NCBI GenBank assembly: GCA_020440825.1
Contig: JAGRNJ010000003.1
Coordinates: forward strand, 26,997 to 90,996
Length of the DNA stretch: 64,000 bases
From: Leptospiraceae bacterium
Lineage (GTDB): Bacteria > Spirochaetota > Leptospiria > Turneriellales > Turneriellaceae
Reading direction: 5' to 3'
The stretch's first letter is position 1. Every line of letters begins with the position of its first letter. The translations under genes and the position numbers were made by a program. Positions 44,954 to 55,401 of this stretch are shown in pieces. The notes beneath the pieces are model-generated. The model was not told the DNA's origin. It made no database searches and saw only the letters and a list, made by a program, of their open reading frames with translations.

Positions 44954-45481
44954 ATGATTCTAACCGGCCTTGAAATAAAAAACCGCCTTGGGAAAGACAT
45001 TGTCATTGAGCCTTACCATGAATCCCGTCTGAATCCTAATTCATACAATCTAAGTCTGCATGATCGGCTGCTGGTTTACAACGAAAAAAATCTGGATATG
45101 CGCCTGCCCAATGAGACTTCAGAACTGTTTATACCCGAAGAAGGCCTGCTGCTCGAAACCGGGAAACTTTATCTGGGCAGAACGGCAGAATATACAGAAA
45201 CCAGAAACCTGGTACCGATGCTTGAAGGTCGCAGCAGTATCGGGCGGCTTGGCCTGTTCGTTCATGTAACGGCCGGTTTCGGGGATATCGGCTTTTGCGG
45301 ATACTGGACACTCGAAATTTCCTGTATTCAACCGGTAAGAATCTATGCAGGTGTTGAAATCTGTCAGATTTTCTACCATTCTATTGAAGGGGATTTTGTT
45401 GAATACAAATCTGGTAAATACCAGAATAATCAAGGCATTCAACCAAGTTTGCTGTACAAAGATTTTCAGAAAAAAGACTGA
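44954..45481 (+). CDS. dcd: dCTP deaminase
   Basis: The 175-residue protein has the dCTP deaminase/dUTPase trimer fold: MILTGLEIKNRL and LNPNSYNLSL near the start. The EGRSSIGRLGLFVHVTAGFG catalytic stretch (Ser and Arg) is followed by WTLEI with the catalytic Glu. It deaminates dCTP to dUTP for thymidylate synthesis. The GFGDIGF order resembles bifunctional deaminase/diphosphatase relatives, but I cannot confirm the dUTPase activity. It converges on the UDG gene 18 bp away, a suggestive neighbour because UDG removes uracil from DNA. Confidence 0.9.
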   Translation: MILTGLEIKNRLGKDIVIEPYHESRLNPNSYNLSLHDRLLVYNEKNLDMRLPNETSELFIPEEGLLLETGKLYLGRTAEYTETRNLVPMLEGRSSIGRLGLFVHVTAGFGDIGFCGYWTLEISCIQPVRIYAGVEICQIFYHSIEGDFVEYKSGKYQNNQGIQPSLLYKDFQKKD

Positions 45482-45499
45482 CCTTAAACTGGGTAAGAA

Positions 45500-46096
45500 C
45501 TACCCGGGCCCCGGTTCATCCAGTTTTTTCATGACAAGCTGAATATCATGCCAGACATCTTTTTTTAAGGGACTCTTATCTCCCCCGTTTCTCAAAATGT
45601 AACTTGGGTGAAAGGTGGGCATCACCGGTATTTCGCGATAGGAGTGCCATTGTCCCCGCAACCGGGTAATACCTTCTTTGGAATTGAGAATAAATTTTGT
45701 TGATGGCCCGCCAAGGGTTACAATCACTTCGGGCTGAATCAGTTCAATCTGTTTCTGCAAGAAATGACTGCAGGCGGCTACCTCTTCCTGGTCTGGAGCA
45801 CGGTCTTTTTGCATCGCCATATCAACTGTTGGGCGGCATTTTACAATATTCGCAATATACACACTTTCCCGCGATAGTTTCATTCCGTTCTCAATAATTC
45901 TTGTCAGCAGTTCTCCCGAACGCCCGACAAACGGCCGGCCCAGTTCATCTTCTCTGCGACCTGGCCCTTCACCTATGAACATCACCCGGGCATCGGGATT
46001 CCCCTCACCAAATACTACCCGATTGCGAGTGGTCGCAAGTTTACAGGCAATACAGGATTCTGCCTGCAGTTTCAACTGCTGCAGCTTGTTGCTCAT
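45500..46096 (-). CDS. Uracil-DNA glycosylase, family 4 (Fe-S)
   Basis: The 198-residue enzyme removes uracil from DNA. Four cluster Cys residues occur in ESCIACKLA, KCRP and VAACSHFL. Catalytic motif 1 is GEGPGRREDE, the uracil-pocket GRPFVGRSGELL follows, and the C-terminal motif is FHPSYILRNGG. This is the family-4 UDG of bacteria and archaea. It is last of a four-gene minus-strand operon, with a 4-bp overlap to the lipoprotein gene. Its place there is unusual, since the other members look like envelope genes. Confidence 0.93.
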   Translation of the reverse strand: MSNKLQQLKLQAESCIACKLATTRNRVVFGEGNPDARVMFIGEGPGRREDELGRPFVGRSGELLTRIIENGMKLSRESVYIANIVKCRPTVDMAMQKDRAPDQEEVAACSHFLQKQIELIQPEVIVTLGGPSTKFILNSKEGITRLRGQWHSYREIPVMPTFHPSYILRNGGDKSPLKKDVWHDIQLVMKKLDEPGPG

Positions 46097-46800
46097 TGCA
46101 CTTTCATGCTTTTGAATTGAATCTTGATAAAATCATTTGAATTGGGACGGGTAACCAGAATTTCACCGGGAAAATACCGTGCTGTATTCTGTTTGCCCGA
46201 GAATGCCAGTATAACAATTTCCTTATCGTTCATGGTTCTGAAGAAAACAGAGGTCATAATCTGGCTTTCAAAATTTACGATCGCTTCCCAGTCTTGCTTT
46301 TTGACGGTCAGACGTTCCTGGCCGGGCTTGGGCAGTGAATAGTTCGCAGTCGGGTCAAAAATCACCTCAGGCGGATACCCTTTCAAGATCGGGTAAAAAA
46401 AACCGAACGGAAAAACTTTCCCGAAAACCTCAACCCATTTGAACTGGTCGAGAGGAAGGCTTTGACTGCGGTCTCTTAAATGATCTATTTGAGTGACAGT
46501 ATCACCGTTTACCCGCATGCTGACAAACGGAGATCGAAAGACGGGATCTTTCAAAACGATATTAAAAGAGTTACCGCTGCCGGTCATTGTGCCGTCATAC
46601 AGAATTTCTGCATTTTCAACCTTACCCTTTAATATAAACGTCGCTGAAAGACTGCTCCACTGTGAGTAGTTCTCTTTGACTTTGGCCAGCAATGCCTCTT
46701 TACCCAGCGGTTCGGGAACAACTTTTTCCAGCTCGGTGATTGGCTGAGCACTGGAACAACCAAGAATAACGATCAAGGGCAATAGCAGCGCGATTTTCAT
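46093..46800 (-). CDS. Predicted lipoprotein, LolB/DUF4292-like
   Basis: The 235-residue protein has a lipobox VILGCSS at about residue 15. The rest is beta-rich and resembles LolA/LolB- and DUF4292-type folds, with LSATFILKGKVENAEILYDG and later FYPILKGYPPEVIFDP and LTVKKQDWEAIVNFESQIM. This fold carries lipoproteins or other amphiphiles in the periplasm. LolB identity is only inferred by pattern. It overlaps both neighbours by 4 bp. Confidence 0.68.
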   Translation of the reverse strand: MKIALLLPLIVILGCSSAQPITELEKVVPEPLGKEALLAKVKENYSQWSSLSATFILKGKVENAEILYDGTMTGSGNSFNIVLKDPVFRSPFVSMRVNGDTVTQIDHLRDRSQSLPLDQFKWVEVFGKVFPFGFFYPILKGYPPEVIFDPTANYSLPKPGQERLTVKKQDWEAIVNFESQIMTSVFFRTMNDKEIVILAFSGKQNTARYFPGEILVTRPNSNDFIKIQFKSMKVQ

Positions 46801-47681
46801 GGCTTATAGGCTTTTGCTTCGAGATCAAAAAATTTCTGTAATGCCGAGGAGTTATTCATCCAACGGATGATATAATCCAGATCAGTATCATCGAGATCTG
46901 GCCATTTATGATCAAAACCCTGTGCTTTCAAAGCCTCACCCAGAGTTTTACCCGCATGCTTGGCTTTGATTGTATCGGCGACCACCCCGTACACTTCGGC
47001 AACAAATTTACGAACATTTTCATCACAAACGGTTGTTTTGATCAAACTGGCAAAATCATCATCATTGGGAATTTTACCTACCTGCAGCAGCACATCTGGT
47101 TTTTGGCGGGAGATGAGATCAACCATGTGCACACCCATATCTGAAAACTTTGATTTATTGGCGGGGTCGACAATAAAGTCGGTGGCAATGTCTGTTGCTG
47201 AATCCATAAACGGGATAATGAACTCTTTAATCTGTTTATCGAGACCCAATGCTGCAACGGCCCCGAAAAAGGGATTAAATTTTTTATTAAACGAAATAAT
47301 CGCATCATGAATAATGGTTACAAACAGATCTTTGATTGCTCCCTGCTTTACAATCTCTTCAACAGTATCCCGTTCGAGATCAGGCGGGTGAGAAAAATAC
47401 TTGCGCCAGGCATCGAGAGTTTTTGACGACGCAATTTCACTGGGAGATTTGTTTCTTCTTCTCAATTCTTCTTCAATTAAAGGCTGCCACTCACGGCGTA
47501 CATTTTCTGTGGTGGTAAACCAGCTCTCGGGTACCGGTGGTTTCGCAAGCAATACTTTTCCGAAATCGAGATACCATTCTAATGGCATGTTCAGTGAATC
47601 TTCAATAATACCGTTGTAAGCGTCTTTAACATTCTTGCGGAATTCATCCGTCTTACCTCTTTCGTCCCAATATGCTTTCAT
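46797..47681 (-). CDS. Unknown cytoplasmic helical protein
   Basis: I do not recognise a family. The 294-residue protein is almost all helical and soluble, with no signal or TM helix. Notable segments are SLNMPLEWYLDFGKVLLAKP and PLIEEELRRRNKSP. It lies between the TPR gene (1-bp gap) and the LolB-like lipoprotein (4-bp overlap), so it is co-translated with envelope-linked genes. A structural model would be the best route to a function. Confidence 0.55.
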   Translation of the reverse strand: MKAYWDERGKTDEFRKNVKDAYNGIIEDSLNMPLEWYLDFGKVLLAKPPVPESWFTTTENVRREWQPLIEEELRRRNKSPSEIASSKTLDAWRKYFSHPPDLERDTVEEIVKQGAIKDLFVTIIHDAIISFNKKFNPFFGAVAALGLDKQIKEFIIPFMDSATDIATDFIVDPANKSKFSDMGVHMVDLISRQKPDVLLQVGKIPNDDDFASLIKTTVCDENVRKFVAEVYGVVADTIKAKHAGKTLGEALKAQGFDHKWPDLDDTDLDYIIRWMNNSSALQKFFDLEAKAYKP

Positions 47682-47682
47682 T

Positions 47683-49788
47683 TCATTCTCCTTTCTGGTT
47701 AGACTTTTGTTTGATTTTTAAAGTTTCAATTTTTTTTTCAATTTGCTTTTTATCAAGGGGCTCTGATGCCTCATGAATATGCTCAAGAGTCTTCTGGTAG
47801 TAAAACTCACTCAATTCATAATCTTTAAGTGCGGCATAGGTCTCTGCCAGGTGATAATAAATTACTGCGTCGGTGACATTTTTTCGGCCCGCTTCATGAA
47901 AAGCCTGTACGAGGCGATGCAATGCCTCACGGGGCTTACCCATCTGGAACAGAATCCATCCGTATGAATCCAGATACGCTTCGCTTTCAGGATCATCTTC
48001 TAAAGCCTGCAACAGAAGTTGCCGTGCTTCGGGCAGGTTCGTGTTGCGCAGAGAATACATGTATCCGAGATAGTTCAGGTAAGTAGCATTGTGAGGGTCA
48101 AGGCGGATGGCTTTCTTCAACGATTGTTCCGCTTTCTGCCATTGATTGTTCTTCTCAAGACTCATGCCCTCATAAAAATAATAATTTGCCGGCACAGCAT
48201 GATCTCCGCCTTTTTGAATGCTCTTTTGCACAGCCGTTCCAAATTCCTGCCGGGCCTTGACATAGTTCTGCACTTTTTTATCGGTTGCAGAGTAATACAC
48301 TATCCCACGAATAAAATGTGCATTGGGCAGATCGGGCCTCAGGTCAATAGCCGTCTGCAGGTTTTTGAGTGCAGCGACAGGACGTTTGCCTTTTTCGGTT
48401 TGTAAAAGCCAGGCAAGAGCCGAGAGATTATAATAAATTTTTGAATTTATTTCATCGACCCGCACATCATTTTTTTCCTGCTGATACCATTCTTTCAGTT
48501 GCCTTGCATATCGAATGGCTTCGCGACGATAAATTATCGCATGGGTTATTTTCTGCAGATTTTCCTGAGTAACCGAATGACTCTCATAGAGCTCCATATG
48601 ATCAATTGCGATCTGCTCATGCACGCTGTTCAGCTTGCTGGTGCTTCTGTCAGCTTGAAAAAATGTGAGATTAAAATTTGAGTCATTGGCCTGTTTGTAC
48701 AAAACGGGAAACACCAGATCAGCATAGTCAAGGGCAAGCTGGTGAGCCCCGAGGCGTTGGGCTAGAATCATGATTGCATATGCTTCATTTCTCACTTCTA
48801 CGGGATCGATTTTTCCCTGCGCCTGCAGGTTTTGCATATTGCGCAGCAGACAAATATGACCACTCAAACGACTGGGATTTTCTTTTAAGAATTCGCGCAC
48901 CAGCACAAGAGATTCGTCGGTCTTTTTTTCAATTTGCAATTGAAAGGCCTCGACCAGAGAATTCAGTTTAGCCGATTTTGTTTTCAAAATCTGTATTCGA
49001 TCGAGAGTCGAACGATCATTTAAGATATAGAGAGTTTCAACCCGGGACTCATGAGCAGAGACATTTCCCGGGTTCTTTTGAATCAGCAGATTCATGGTCT
49101 GCAGTGATTTATCAAACTGCCCGGTAATTTTATACAGTTCCCCTAAGACCAGCAATGACCGTCCGGTGCCCTCATCTACCTGTACAAGCTTTTCATAATA
49201 ATCAACGGCACGCAGAAATTCCTGCCGCTGGTAATAATAATTCCCGAGGAAGGTATAGGCCGATTGTAAAAACTGCTCACTGCCGGCCCCGTTTCTAACC
49301 GCGACAATCAGTCTTTTGAAATAGCTGGCTGTCTTACGCGAATCATTTTTTTGCTGATGCAGGTATGCCTGAAAATGCAGAGCCCGTACATTGAATTCAT
49401 CAATTTCGAGAACCTTGTCAAGTGTCTTGATTGAATTACCAGGCTGGTTGACTTTCAAATAAGCTTCGGCTAGCAGCAACATTGATTCAATTGAATCAGG
49501 GGCCACTTTAACCCCTCGCTCGAGACAGTCTATAGACTTTTTTAAGTCGCCCTTTGCGCTATATATCTGAGCAAGATAACGAAGCGGTGCTTCCTGATCG
49601 CCTTCTGCTTTTGTATACCGTTCAAAGTATTCAGCAGCTTTATCGTATTCGCCATTGAAAAAGTTAGAAAAAGCACGGTCTAGAATCAGGCTCGGCATTT
49701 CCTGCGCAGAACCCGAAAAAAGCGGCAAAGACAGAACAATAAGAGCAACGATGACGTTTTTACGAGGGAAAGATTGTTTCAATTTCAT
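47683..49788 (-). CDS. Exported TPR-repeat protein
   Basis: The 701-residue protein has a signal peptide (about 1-29, ending SGSAQ). At least ten tetratricopeptide repeats follow, for example AAEYFERYTKAEGDQEAPLR and later AEQSLKKAIRLDPHNATYLN. It is probably periplasmic and serves as a protein-binding scaffold, with a K-rich C-terminus. It begins a four-gene minus-strand operon with an unknown protein, a LolB-like lipoprotein and the UDG gene. The pattern suggests outer-membrane or lipoprotein assembly, but the evidence is contextual. Confidence 0.85.
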   Translation of the reverse strand: MKLKQSFPRKNVIVALIVLSLPLFSGSAQEMPSLILDRAFSNFFNGEYDKAAEYFERYTKAEGDQEAPLRYLAQIYSAKGDLKKSIDCLERGVKVAPDSIESMLLLAEAYLKVNQPGNSIKTLDKVLEIDEFNVRALHFQAYLHQQKNDSRKTASYFKRLIVAVRNGAGSEQFLQSAYTFLGNYYYQRQEFLRAVDYYEKLVQVDEGTGRSLLVLGELYKITGQFDKSLQTMNLLIQKNPGNVSAHESRVETLYILNDRSTLDRIQILKTKSAKLNSLVEAFQLQIEKKTDESLVLVREFLKENPSRLSGHICLLRNMQNLQAQGKIDPVEVRNEAYAIMILAQRLGAHQLALDYADLVFPVLYKQANDSNFNLTFFQADRSTSKLNSVHEQIAIDHMELYESHSVTQENLQKITHAIIYRREAIRYARQLKEWYQQEKNDVRVDEINSKIYYNLSALAWLLQTEKGKRPVAALKNLQTAIDLRPDLPNAHFIRGIVYYSATDKKVQNYVKARQEFGTAVQKSIQKGGDHAVPANYYFYEGMSLEKNNQWQKAEQSLKKAIRLDPHNATYLNYLGYMYSLRNTNLPEARQLLLQALEDDPESEAYLDSYGWILFQMGKPREALHRLVQAFHEAGRKNVTDAVIYYHLAETYAALKDYELSEFYYQKTLEHIHEASEPLDKKQIEKKIETLKIKQKSNQKGE

Positions 49789-50026
49789 AGCAGAGAATCT
49801 TTTTCGGATGATTGCAGTTTTTTTGGGAATACCGGTCAGTAGTGAGGAGGTCTGTCGTTTGAAAAGCTGTATTTTTCCAGATCATGAAATTGTCAGTGAA
49901 AAAAATATTGCCCGTACAAGAGGTTGACAGCCAAACTGCGATTACTTTGTTTGCACTAATTAAAGGGCAAAAAAGTTTTCATCGGAGTACTTTTTTATTT
50001 CCCTGCAGATCATTTGAGGATACACA

Positions 50027-52774
50027 ATGGCAGACAATAATCTTTCACTTCTCGTTGGTGACAGTGCAAATTTTTTAGAAGAAGTCTACGAGCAATACCG
50101 TAAAAATCCTGGCGAGCTGGGGCAAGAGTGGGGAAAATTTTTCCGTTCTCTTGAAAATGGCCAGCACAAAAGTCTTAAAGAACTGACAACATCAAGTGAG
50201 GGAATTTCCCTGCTGCAAGAGATGGGCGTTCAGAATCTTCTGAATACCTATCGCCGGCTGGCCCATATGGCTGCTGATATTGATCCTCTCAAAATGACTG
50301 AACGTAATCGCGATTTAATCGACGAAAAACTGAACAGCCTTACCGAAGAAGATCTGAATACCGAATTTGATACCAATATACCTGGACTTGGGGTTGCTCG
50401 CCTGAAAGACGTAGTCGACCTGCTTGAACGGGTTTACTGTGGAACCATCGGTTCTGAGCATTACTACCTGCTCAATGATGTTGAACGAACCTGGATTCAA
50501 GATCGACTTGAAGCTGACTCGAGCGAAATCTCTGAAAAAGAACGTCTGCGACTTTTTGAGAAACTGTACCGTGCCGAGTATTTTGAAAAGTTTCTGGCAA
50601 AGAAGTATGTTGGAAAAAAAAGATTCAGTATCGAAGGCGGAGAGACTACCATACCCATGATCGATACGCTGATCGAAGAAGGCAGCCAGGACGGAATTGA
50701 ACATGTCGTCATTGCAATGGCACACAGGGGTCGCCTCAGTGTTTTGGTCAACACCATTCAAAAACCGGCCAGCCAGATTTTTGCTGAGTTTGAAGAAAAT
50801 GCCGATGCAGAAAGTTTCCCAAATTCAGATGTAAAATATCATATGGGTTATTCGAATACTGTCAAAACAACAGGCGGTAAAGATGTAAAGCTTACTTTGA
50901 TGTTCAACCCTTCTCATCTTGAGGCTGTGAATCCTGTGGCTTTAGGCTCTGTGCGGGCACGGCAAACTAATTCTGGTGATGTGAATCGGGATCGTCATAT
51001 TGGTTTACTGATACATGGGGATGCTGCTTTTCCCGGGCAGGGGGTTGTACCAGAGACCCTTAACCTCATGAATCTTGAGGGCTTCGATACCGGAGGTACG
51101 ATACATATTGTAATCAATAACCAGATTGGTTTTACCACACGGCCCCACGAGTCAAGATCGACTCCCTATGCAACAGACCTCGCAAAAGGTTTCCAGGTAC
51201 CAATTTTCCATGTCAATGGCGATGACCCAGAGGCTGCACACCGGGTAATGAAACTGGCCATCGAGTACCGGCAAAAGTTTCATAAAGATGTGATTATTGA
51301 TTTAATCTGCTACCGACGCCTTGGGCACAATGAAACCGATGAACCGGCATTTACGCAGCCCATCATGTACGAGAATATTCGTAAACGTCCTACCACCGTA
51401 ACTCTTTACCAAAAACATCTTGTTGATTCCGGTATTGACGATTCGAAGCTGGAGAGCATCCGCAAAGATGTAGAGAACAGTCTCGAAGTTTCTTTCCAGG
51501 AAACTCATGAAAATGATGTCAAAATAAAAATCGACACCATGGGTGGGGTCTGGTCGGGTTTCTCTACCGAAAAACTGGACTCAGAGCCGGCAACCAGGCT
51601 GTTGCGTGAGCAAATGATTCGGGTTGCCGATGCTCTTGCCACAGTTCCTGCAGGCTTTACTCCCCACCCAAAGTTACAAAAATTAATCGAGAGCAGAACT
51701 GCAATGTTTGAGGGTAAGCAGCCCATTGACTGGGGTATGGCAGAAGCTCTTGCATTTGGTTCGATTCTGGAAAGTGGGCACAGAATAAGACTCTGTGGCC
51801 AGGATGCAAAGCGGGGCACATTTTCTCACCGCCATGCTGAGCTGGTTGATGTCAATACAGAAGACCGCTGGGTACCCCTCAATCATATCTCTGAAAACCA
51901 GGGCTATTTTGAGATCATAAACTCGTCTCTTTCAGAATTTTCTGTTCTGGGATTCGAATACGGATACTCTCTGAGTTCACCCAATGATCTGGTAATCTGG
52001 GAAGCCCAGTTCGGCGATTTTGCCAATGGTGCTCAGGTAATGATTGACCAGTTTTTGAGCAGTTCAGAAGTAAAATGGCGCAGAATGAGCGGTCTCACTC
52101 TGTTGCTGCCTCACGGTTATGAAGGCCAGGGGCCCGAACACTCCAGTGCGAGAATAGAACGCTTTTTACAGCTGTGTGCGAAGAATAACATGCTGGTGTG
52201 CAATTGTACAACCCCGGCTCAATATTTTCACCTGCTGCGTCGGCAAATTCTGCGCAGATTCAGAAAACCGTTGATTGTCATGACTCCGAAAAGTCTGTTG
52301 CGTCATCCGGCAGCTGTATCAACGGTCGAAGATTTGAGTGAAGGTGTATTTTTTGAAGTTCTGTACGATAAAGAAGCTGACCCGCGAAAAGTAGAACGGG
52401 TACTCTTTTGCAGCGGCAAGGTCTACTACGATCTGGAAACCGGCAGAAAAGAAAGAAATGCTGAAGATGTTGCCATTGTTAGAATGGAACAACTCTACCC
52501 GTTCGATTACAACCAGGTCAGATATGTGATCGACAGTTATCCTAAACTGAAAGAAATTGTCTGGGTTCAAGAAGAGCCTCGCAATATGGGACCCTGGTTT
52601 TTTGCCCGGGATCGTTTCGATAAAGTTTTCAAAAACCATAAGTCTGTACCTTTGTATGTCGTGGCTCGCCCTACTTCGCCGTCACCGGCTGCAGGTCTTG
52701 CCAAAGTGCACCAATTGGAACAGAAAAATATTGTCGAACGGGCTTTCAGTAAAGATACTTCCGTTTTTACATAA
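50027..52774 (+). CDS. sucA: 2-oxoglutarate dehydrogenase E1 component
   Basis: The 915-residue thiamine-diphosphate enzyme performs the decarboxylation step of the TCA-cycle 2-oxoglutarate dehydrogenase. It begins with the typical N-terminal element ([20 protein letters not shown], then [18 protein letters not shown]). Further motifs are [23 protein letters not shown], the ThDP motif [12 protein letters not shown] and HNETDEP. The transketolase-like C-terminal half has SRHAE-like [10 protein letters not shown] and [13 protein letters not shown]. No sucB or lpd is within the window. The gene is alone and followed by the dispersed hairpin repeat. A GAGGAT ribosome-binding site precedes it. Confidence 0.97.
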   Translation: MADNNLSLLVGDSANFLEEVYEQYRKNPGELGQEWGKFFRSLENGQHKSLKELTTSSEGISLLQEMGVQNLLNTYRRLAHMAADIDPLKMTERNRDLIDEKLNSLTEEDLNTEFDTNIPGLGVARLKDVVDLLERVYCGTIGSEHYYLLNDVERTWIQDRLEADSSEISEKERLRLFEKLYRAEYFEKFLAKKYVGKKRFSIEGGETTIPMIDTLIEEGSQDGIEHVVIAMAHRGRLSVLVNTIQKPASQIFAEFEENADAESFPNSDVKYHMGYSNTVKTTGGKDVKLTLMFNPSHLEAVNPVALGSVRARQTNSGDVNRDRHIGLLIHGDAAFPGQGVVPETLNLMNLEGFDTGGTIHIVINNQIGFTTRPHESRSTPYATDLAKGFQVPIFHVNGDDPEAAHRVMKLAIEYRQKFHKDVIIDLICYRRLGHNETDEPAFTQPIMYENIRKRPTTVTLYQKHLVDSGIDDSKLESIRKDVENSLEVSFQETHENDVKIKIDTMGGVWSGFSTEKLDSEPATRLLREQMIRVADALATVPAGFTPHPKLQKLIESRTAMFEGKQPIDWGMAEALAFGSILESGHRIRLCGQDAKRGTFSHRHAELVDVNTEDRWVPLNHISENQGYFEIINSSLSEFSVLGFEYGYSLSSPNDLVIWEAQFGDFANGAQVMIDQFLSSSEVKWRRMSGLTLLLPHGYEGQGPEHSSARIERFLQLCAKNNMLVCNCTTPAQYFHLLRRQILRRFRKPLIVMTPKSLLRHPAAVSTVEDLSEGVFFEVLYDKEADPRKVERVLFCSGKVYYDLETGRKERNAEDVAIVRMEQLYPFDYNQVRYVIDSYPKLKEIVWVQEEPRNMGPWFFARDRFDKVFKNHKSVPLYVVARPTSPSPAAGLAKVHQLEQKNIVERAFSKDTSVFT

Positions 52775-52802
52775 CGATACCGATGACAAGACACTTTCAG
52801 AT

Positions 52803-52885
52803 AACCTCTGAAAAAGCCTCTCCATGAGCTTTTTCAGAGGTATTTCTGTGCTAAAAGCGCGGGAAAACATCCATGTTTTCAGGAA
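52803..52885 (+). repeat. Dispersed three-hairpin repeat, copy 2
   Basis: A 14-bp stem (arms 52804-52817 and 52828-52841) is followed by CTGTGC/GCGCGG (52846-52862, all pairs kept through G-U wobble), and GAAAACAT/ATGTTTTC (52863-52880). It is the reverse-oriented relative of the copy at 13872-13950. It lies between the convergent sucA and SpoIIE-phosphatase genes and might also end both transcripts. Confidence 0.85.
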
Positions 52886-52926
52886 CCTGCTGAAATCTGA
52901 AACCGATATGGCGGGATTTACCGAGA

Positions 52927-54342
52927 TTAAGAAGAACTTGAGTTCTCATTGAATCGTGCGATCAGCAATGTCAGGTCATCATTGAACTGGCTTTGTTCGC
53001 TCGTTAGACCGTCCTGAGCGAAATTTTGCACACTGGTAATGATTCTCTCTGCCATTTCATCGGGGGTGAGTCCCTGGGCATTTCTAACCAGTTCAAAGAA
53101 CCGCTCTTCTTCAAACAACACTCCCGAACTGTTACGCGCTTCTGTGATACCATCTGTGTACAGAATAAAATAATCTCCCGGCTGTAGTTGTACCGTAACT
53201 TCAATTGAGTTTGGTACAAAAAATTCGGTTATAATTCTGCCTTTCGGGCGAATCGATTCTATTTTGCCGTTATTTCTCAACAGTATCATAGGTAAATGCC
53301 CGGCATTGGCTGAGGTAAGTTTTCCTGTCGAAAGATCAAGATGACAAATAAAAGCCGAAATAAACTGGGTAGACAGTTTTGATTTCATATTGAAATGCAG
53401 ATGTGAGATAATCTGGGCAGGCTCTCTGAACAAAGACGGCCAGCCCGATAAAGCCATTTTCACCATCGAGGCGACCAAAGCAGCCGGTACCCCATGACCA
53501 CTGACATCGCAGATGAAAAATCCCATTTCCCGTTTGTCATGAGAAATATACGTATCAAAGAAATCGCCTCCGAGATGTGCATATGGCAGATATCGGCTCG
53601 CAATAGAAATCGAATTGCTTTGGGGCAAAATTCCCGGGAGTAGAGCACTCTGGATTTTTCTTGCCATGTCGAGTTCTTCGTCAATCTGTTTCAGTAAATG
53701 ATCTGATTTACTTTTAGCATTTTGCAATTGCTTGGATTTCTGATAACTGTTATAGCGCAACCGGTCTGTTATAAAGATAAAAACAAAAGCAATTATAAAA
53801 CTGTTGCGCATTGTACTGGCAGAAAGTCCCGCTTCAGTTGAAAGATAGTCGTAGCCTGAATACCATTTGCCCGCAAAATACAACATCAGAGAACAGGCCA
53901 GCATACCCCAGCTGAGCAGCAGCGGGAACGGAACTATTGTATAAAGCATGATGACTACTATATAGCTTCCCAGATAAGCGGGGTCACCCCCGGTTACCCC
54001 GGCGACAAAGGCAGCCATTAGCGTTGCATAACCGCCGGGTATAAGCCAAAGAATCATTCCGTAATTTCGAGCAGCTTTGAATCCTATAAATGTGAAAACA
54101 GCAAGAATCGACAATATCGAAAGTGTAAGGCGAATGGCTTGTAATTCAGGGAATTCAGGATACAATTCTTTATCGATTTCAATATGTCGTAAAAAAGCAA
54201 TCGCAGCAATAGACCCGGCCGCAACAACCCCCTTTCTACATTGTAGATTCAGTTCCTGCAAATAGGTCTGTCCCAGAAATTCTGTCGGGTTGGCAAACCA
54301 GTGTTCCAGGTGTTGTTTCAGTCTGTTAAAAATATGTTTCAT
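52927..54342 (-). CDS. Membrane SpoIIE/PP2C-type phosphatase (RsbU-like)
   Basis: The 471-residue protein has about six TM helices (about 30-200), then a coiled coil (ELDMARKIQSALLPG). A PP2C/SpoIIE phosphatase domain follows, with metal Asp residues in YAHLGGDFFD, FFICDVSGHGVPAAL, YTDGITEAR and NDDLTLLI. Such enzymes dephosphorylate anti-anti-sigma factors in partner-switching circuits or act on other Ser/Thr phosphates. It overlaps the PrsW gene by 4 bp. Confidence 0.93.
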   Translation of the reverse strand: MKHIFNRLKQHLEHWFANPTEFLGQTYLQELNLQCRKGVVAAGSIAAIAFLRHIEIDKELYPEFPELQAIRLTLSILSILAVFTFIGFKAARNYGMILWLIPGGYATLMAAFVAGVTGGDPAYLGSYIVVIMLYTIVPFPLLLSWGMLACSLMLYFAGKWYSGYDYLSTEAGLSASTMRNSFIIAFVFIFITDRLRYNSYQKSKQLQNAKSKSDHLLKQIDEELDMARKIQSALLPGILPQSNSISIASRYLPYAHLGGDFFDTYISHDKREMGFFICDVSGHGVPAALVASMVKMALSGWPSLFREPAQIISHLHFNMKSKLSTQFISAFICHLDLSTGKLTSANAGHLPMILLRNNGKIESIRPKGRIITEFFVPNSIEVTVQLQPGDYFILYTDGITEARNSSGVLFEEERFFELVRNAQGLTPDEMAERIITSVQNFAQDGLTSEQSQFNDDLTLLIARFNENSSSS

Positions 54343-55298
54343 GCCGCATTACTCTGGGGTTTTAGTTTAACAAACAACCAGAAGAAAAGCGCCGAGAACA
54401 GGAAAGGAACTGCGCATAGACCCAGCCAGTAGAGAGAGTTTTCTTCGGGCTTTTCTGCATGACTGACTACAAAACCCAATGCGAGGAATGCACCGAATAA
54501 AATTGAAATCACACCCAGAATAGCCAGAAAAGCCCGGCTCATAGTCGAGAGCCAGGTATGGTTTTTTACGAATTCTAATGTAGTCAAAGACTGATTTACA
54601 CTTTGATCGATGGTTTGTAACTCTGAAGAAAACATTGCCTGGTCTCGTTTTAGTGCATCCTGAATGTAATGGCGAACCATCACCAACATGATGATCATAG
54701 GAATCAAAGTTAAAAATAAGCCAATACCTGCCACCGGCGGATATGAGAGTACAAAATCAAAAAAACCATGCATAATCACTGTGATAAACACCCCTAGAAA
54801 AGCAGGCCTATTGAATTCTTTACCAATCTTTACCCGCGCATGCCAGTATCCGATGATTGCTCCCTCAAGTATATGGCTGGGTACCGAGAGAATCGCCCGC
54901 AGCGCAGCAACCCCCAACCCATGATCCATAACGTAGAATATATTCTCGAAAGTTGCAAAGCCCGAGGCAATCGCAACACCATACAAAATGCCATCAAAAT
55001 ATTCATCATAGTGTTGCGACTTCCCTGCTTGAAATTTTAGCGACAAATATTTTGCCAGTTCTTCAATTAAGGCGATGATTAAAAAGTTTTCAATGATCGA
55101 AACAAAAATGTTTTCAGGATTGCCAATGGGTAACAAGGCATGTTCCAGCAAACCAGCAGGTAAAACAACTGCTGCTCCCAGAAAAAATGCCCCAAAGATA
55201 GCAGATTTAGGCTCTGGCTTATACTTATCCCGCCGGTAATAACGGTACAGAATAAATACTCCAGGAATTATTGCGGCAAACAGGGCAATATATGGCAT
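54339..55298 (-). CDS. PrsW-family intramembrane protease (copy 1)
   Basis: The 319-residue protein has about nine TM helices. PrsW signatures are YYRRDKYKPEPKSAIFGAFF, the glutamate motif ALIEELAKYLSLKF, LEGAIIGYWHARV and the His motif VIMHGFFDF. PrsW (also known as YpdC) cleaves membrane anti-sigma factors at site-1 in Bacillus. Here it is 4-bp-coupled to a SpoIIE phosphatase, which also fits a sigma-factor-control theme. The anti-sigma factor itself is not in the window. Confidence 0.88.
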   Translation of the reverse strand: MPYIALFAAIIPGVFILYRYYRRDKYKPEPKSAIFGAFFLGAAVVLPAGLLEHALLPIGNPENIFVSIIENFLIIALIEELAKYLSLKFQAGKSQHYDEYFDGILYGVAIASGFATFENIFYVMDHGLGVAALRAILSVPSHILEGAIIGYWHARVKIGKEFNRPAFLGVFITVIMHGFFDFVLSYPPVAGIGLFLTLIPMIIMLVMVRHYIQDALKRDQAMFSSELQTIDQSVNQSLTTLEFVKNHTWLSTMSRAFLAILGVISILFGAFLALGFVVSHAEKPEENSLYWLGLCAVPFLFSALFFWLFVKLKPQSNAA

Positions 55299-55350
55299 GC
55301 ACTGATTTATTGAGTCTATTCAAATTGACAATAAAATGTTTTTACTTAAG

Positions 55351-55380
55351 TAACCTCTGAAAAAGTCCCTCCAGGAACAT
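55351..55380 (+). repeat. Truncated dispersed-repeat fragment, copy 3
   Basis: TAACCTCTGAAAAAG, then TCCCTCCAGGAAC, matches the left arm and loop of the repeat at 52803. The right arm is absent. It lies in the 103-bp gap between the FAD oxidoreductase and PrsW (copy 1) genes. Confidence 0.6.
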
Positions 55381-55401
55381 TATTGAGAATACAAGTTGCC
55401 T

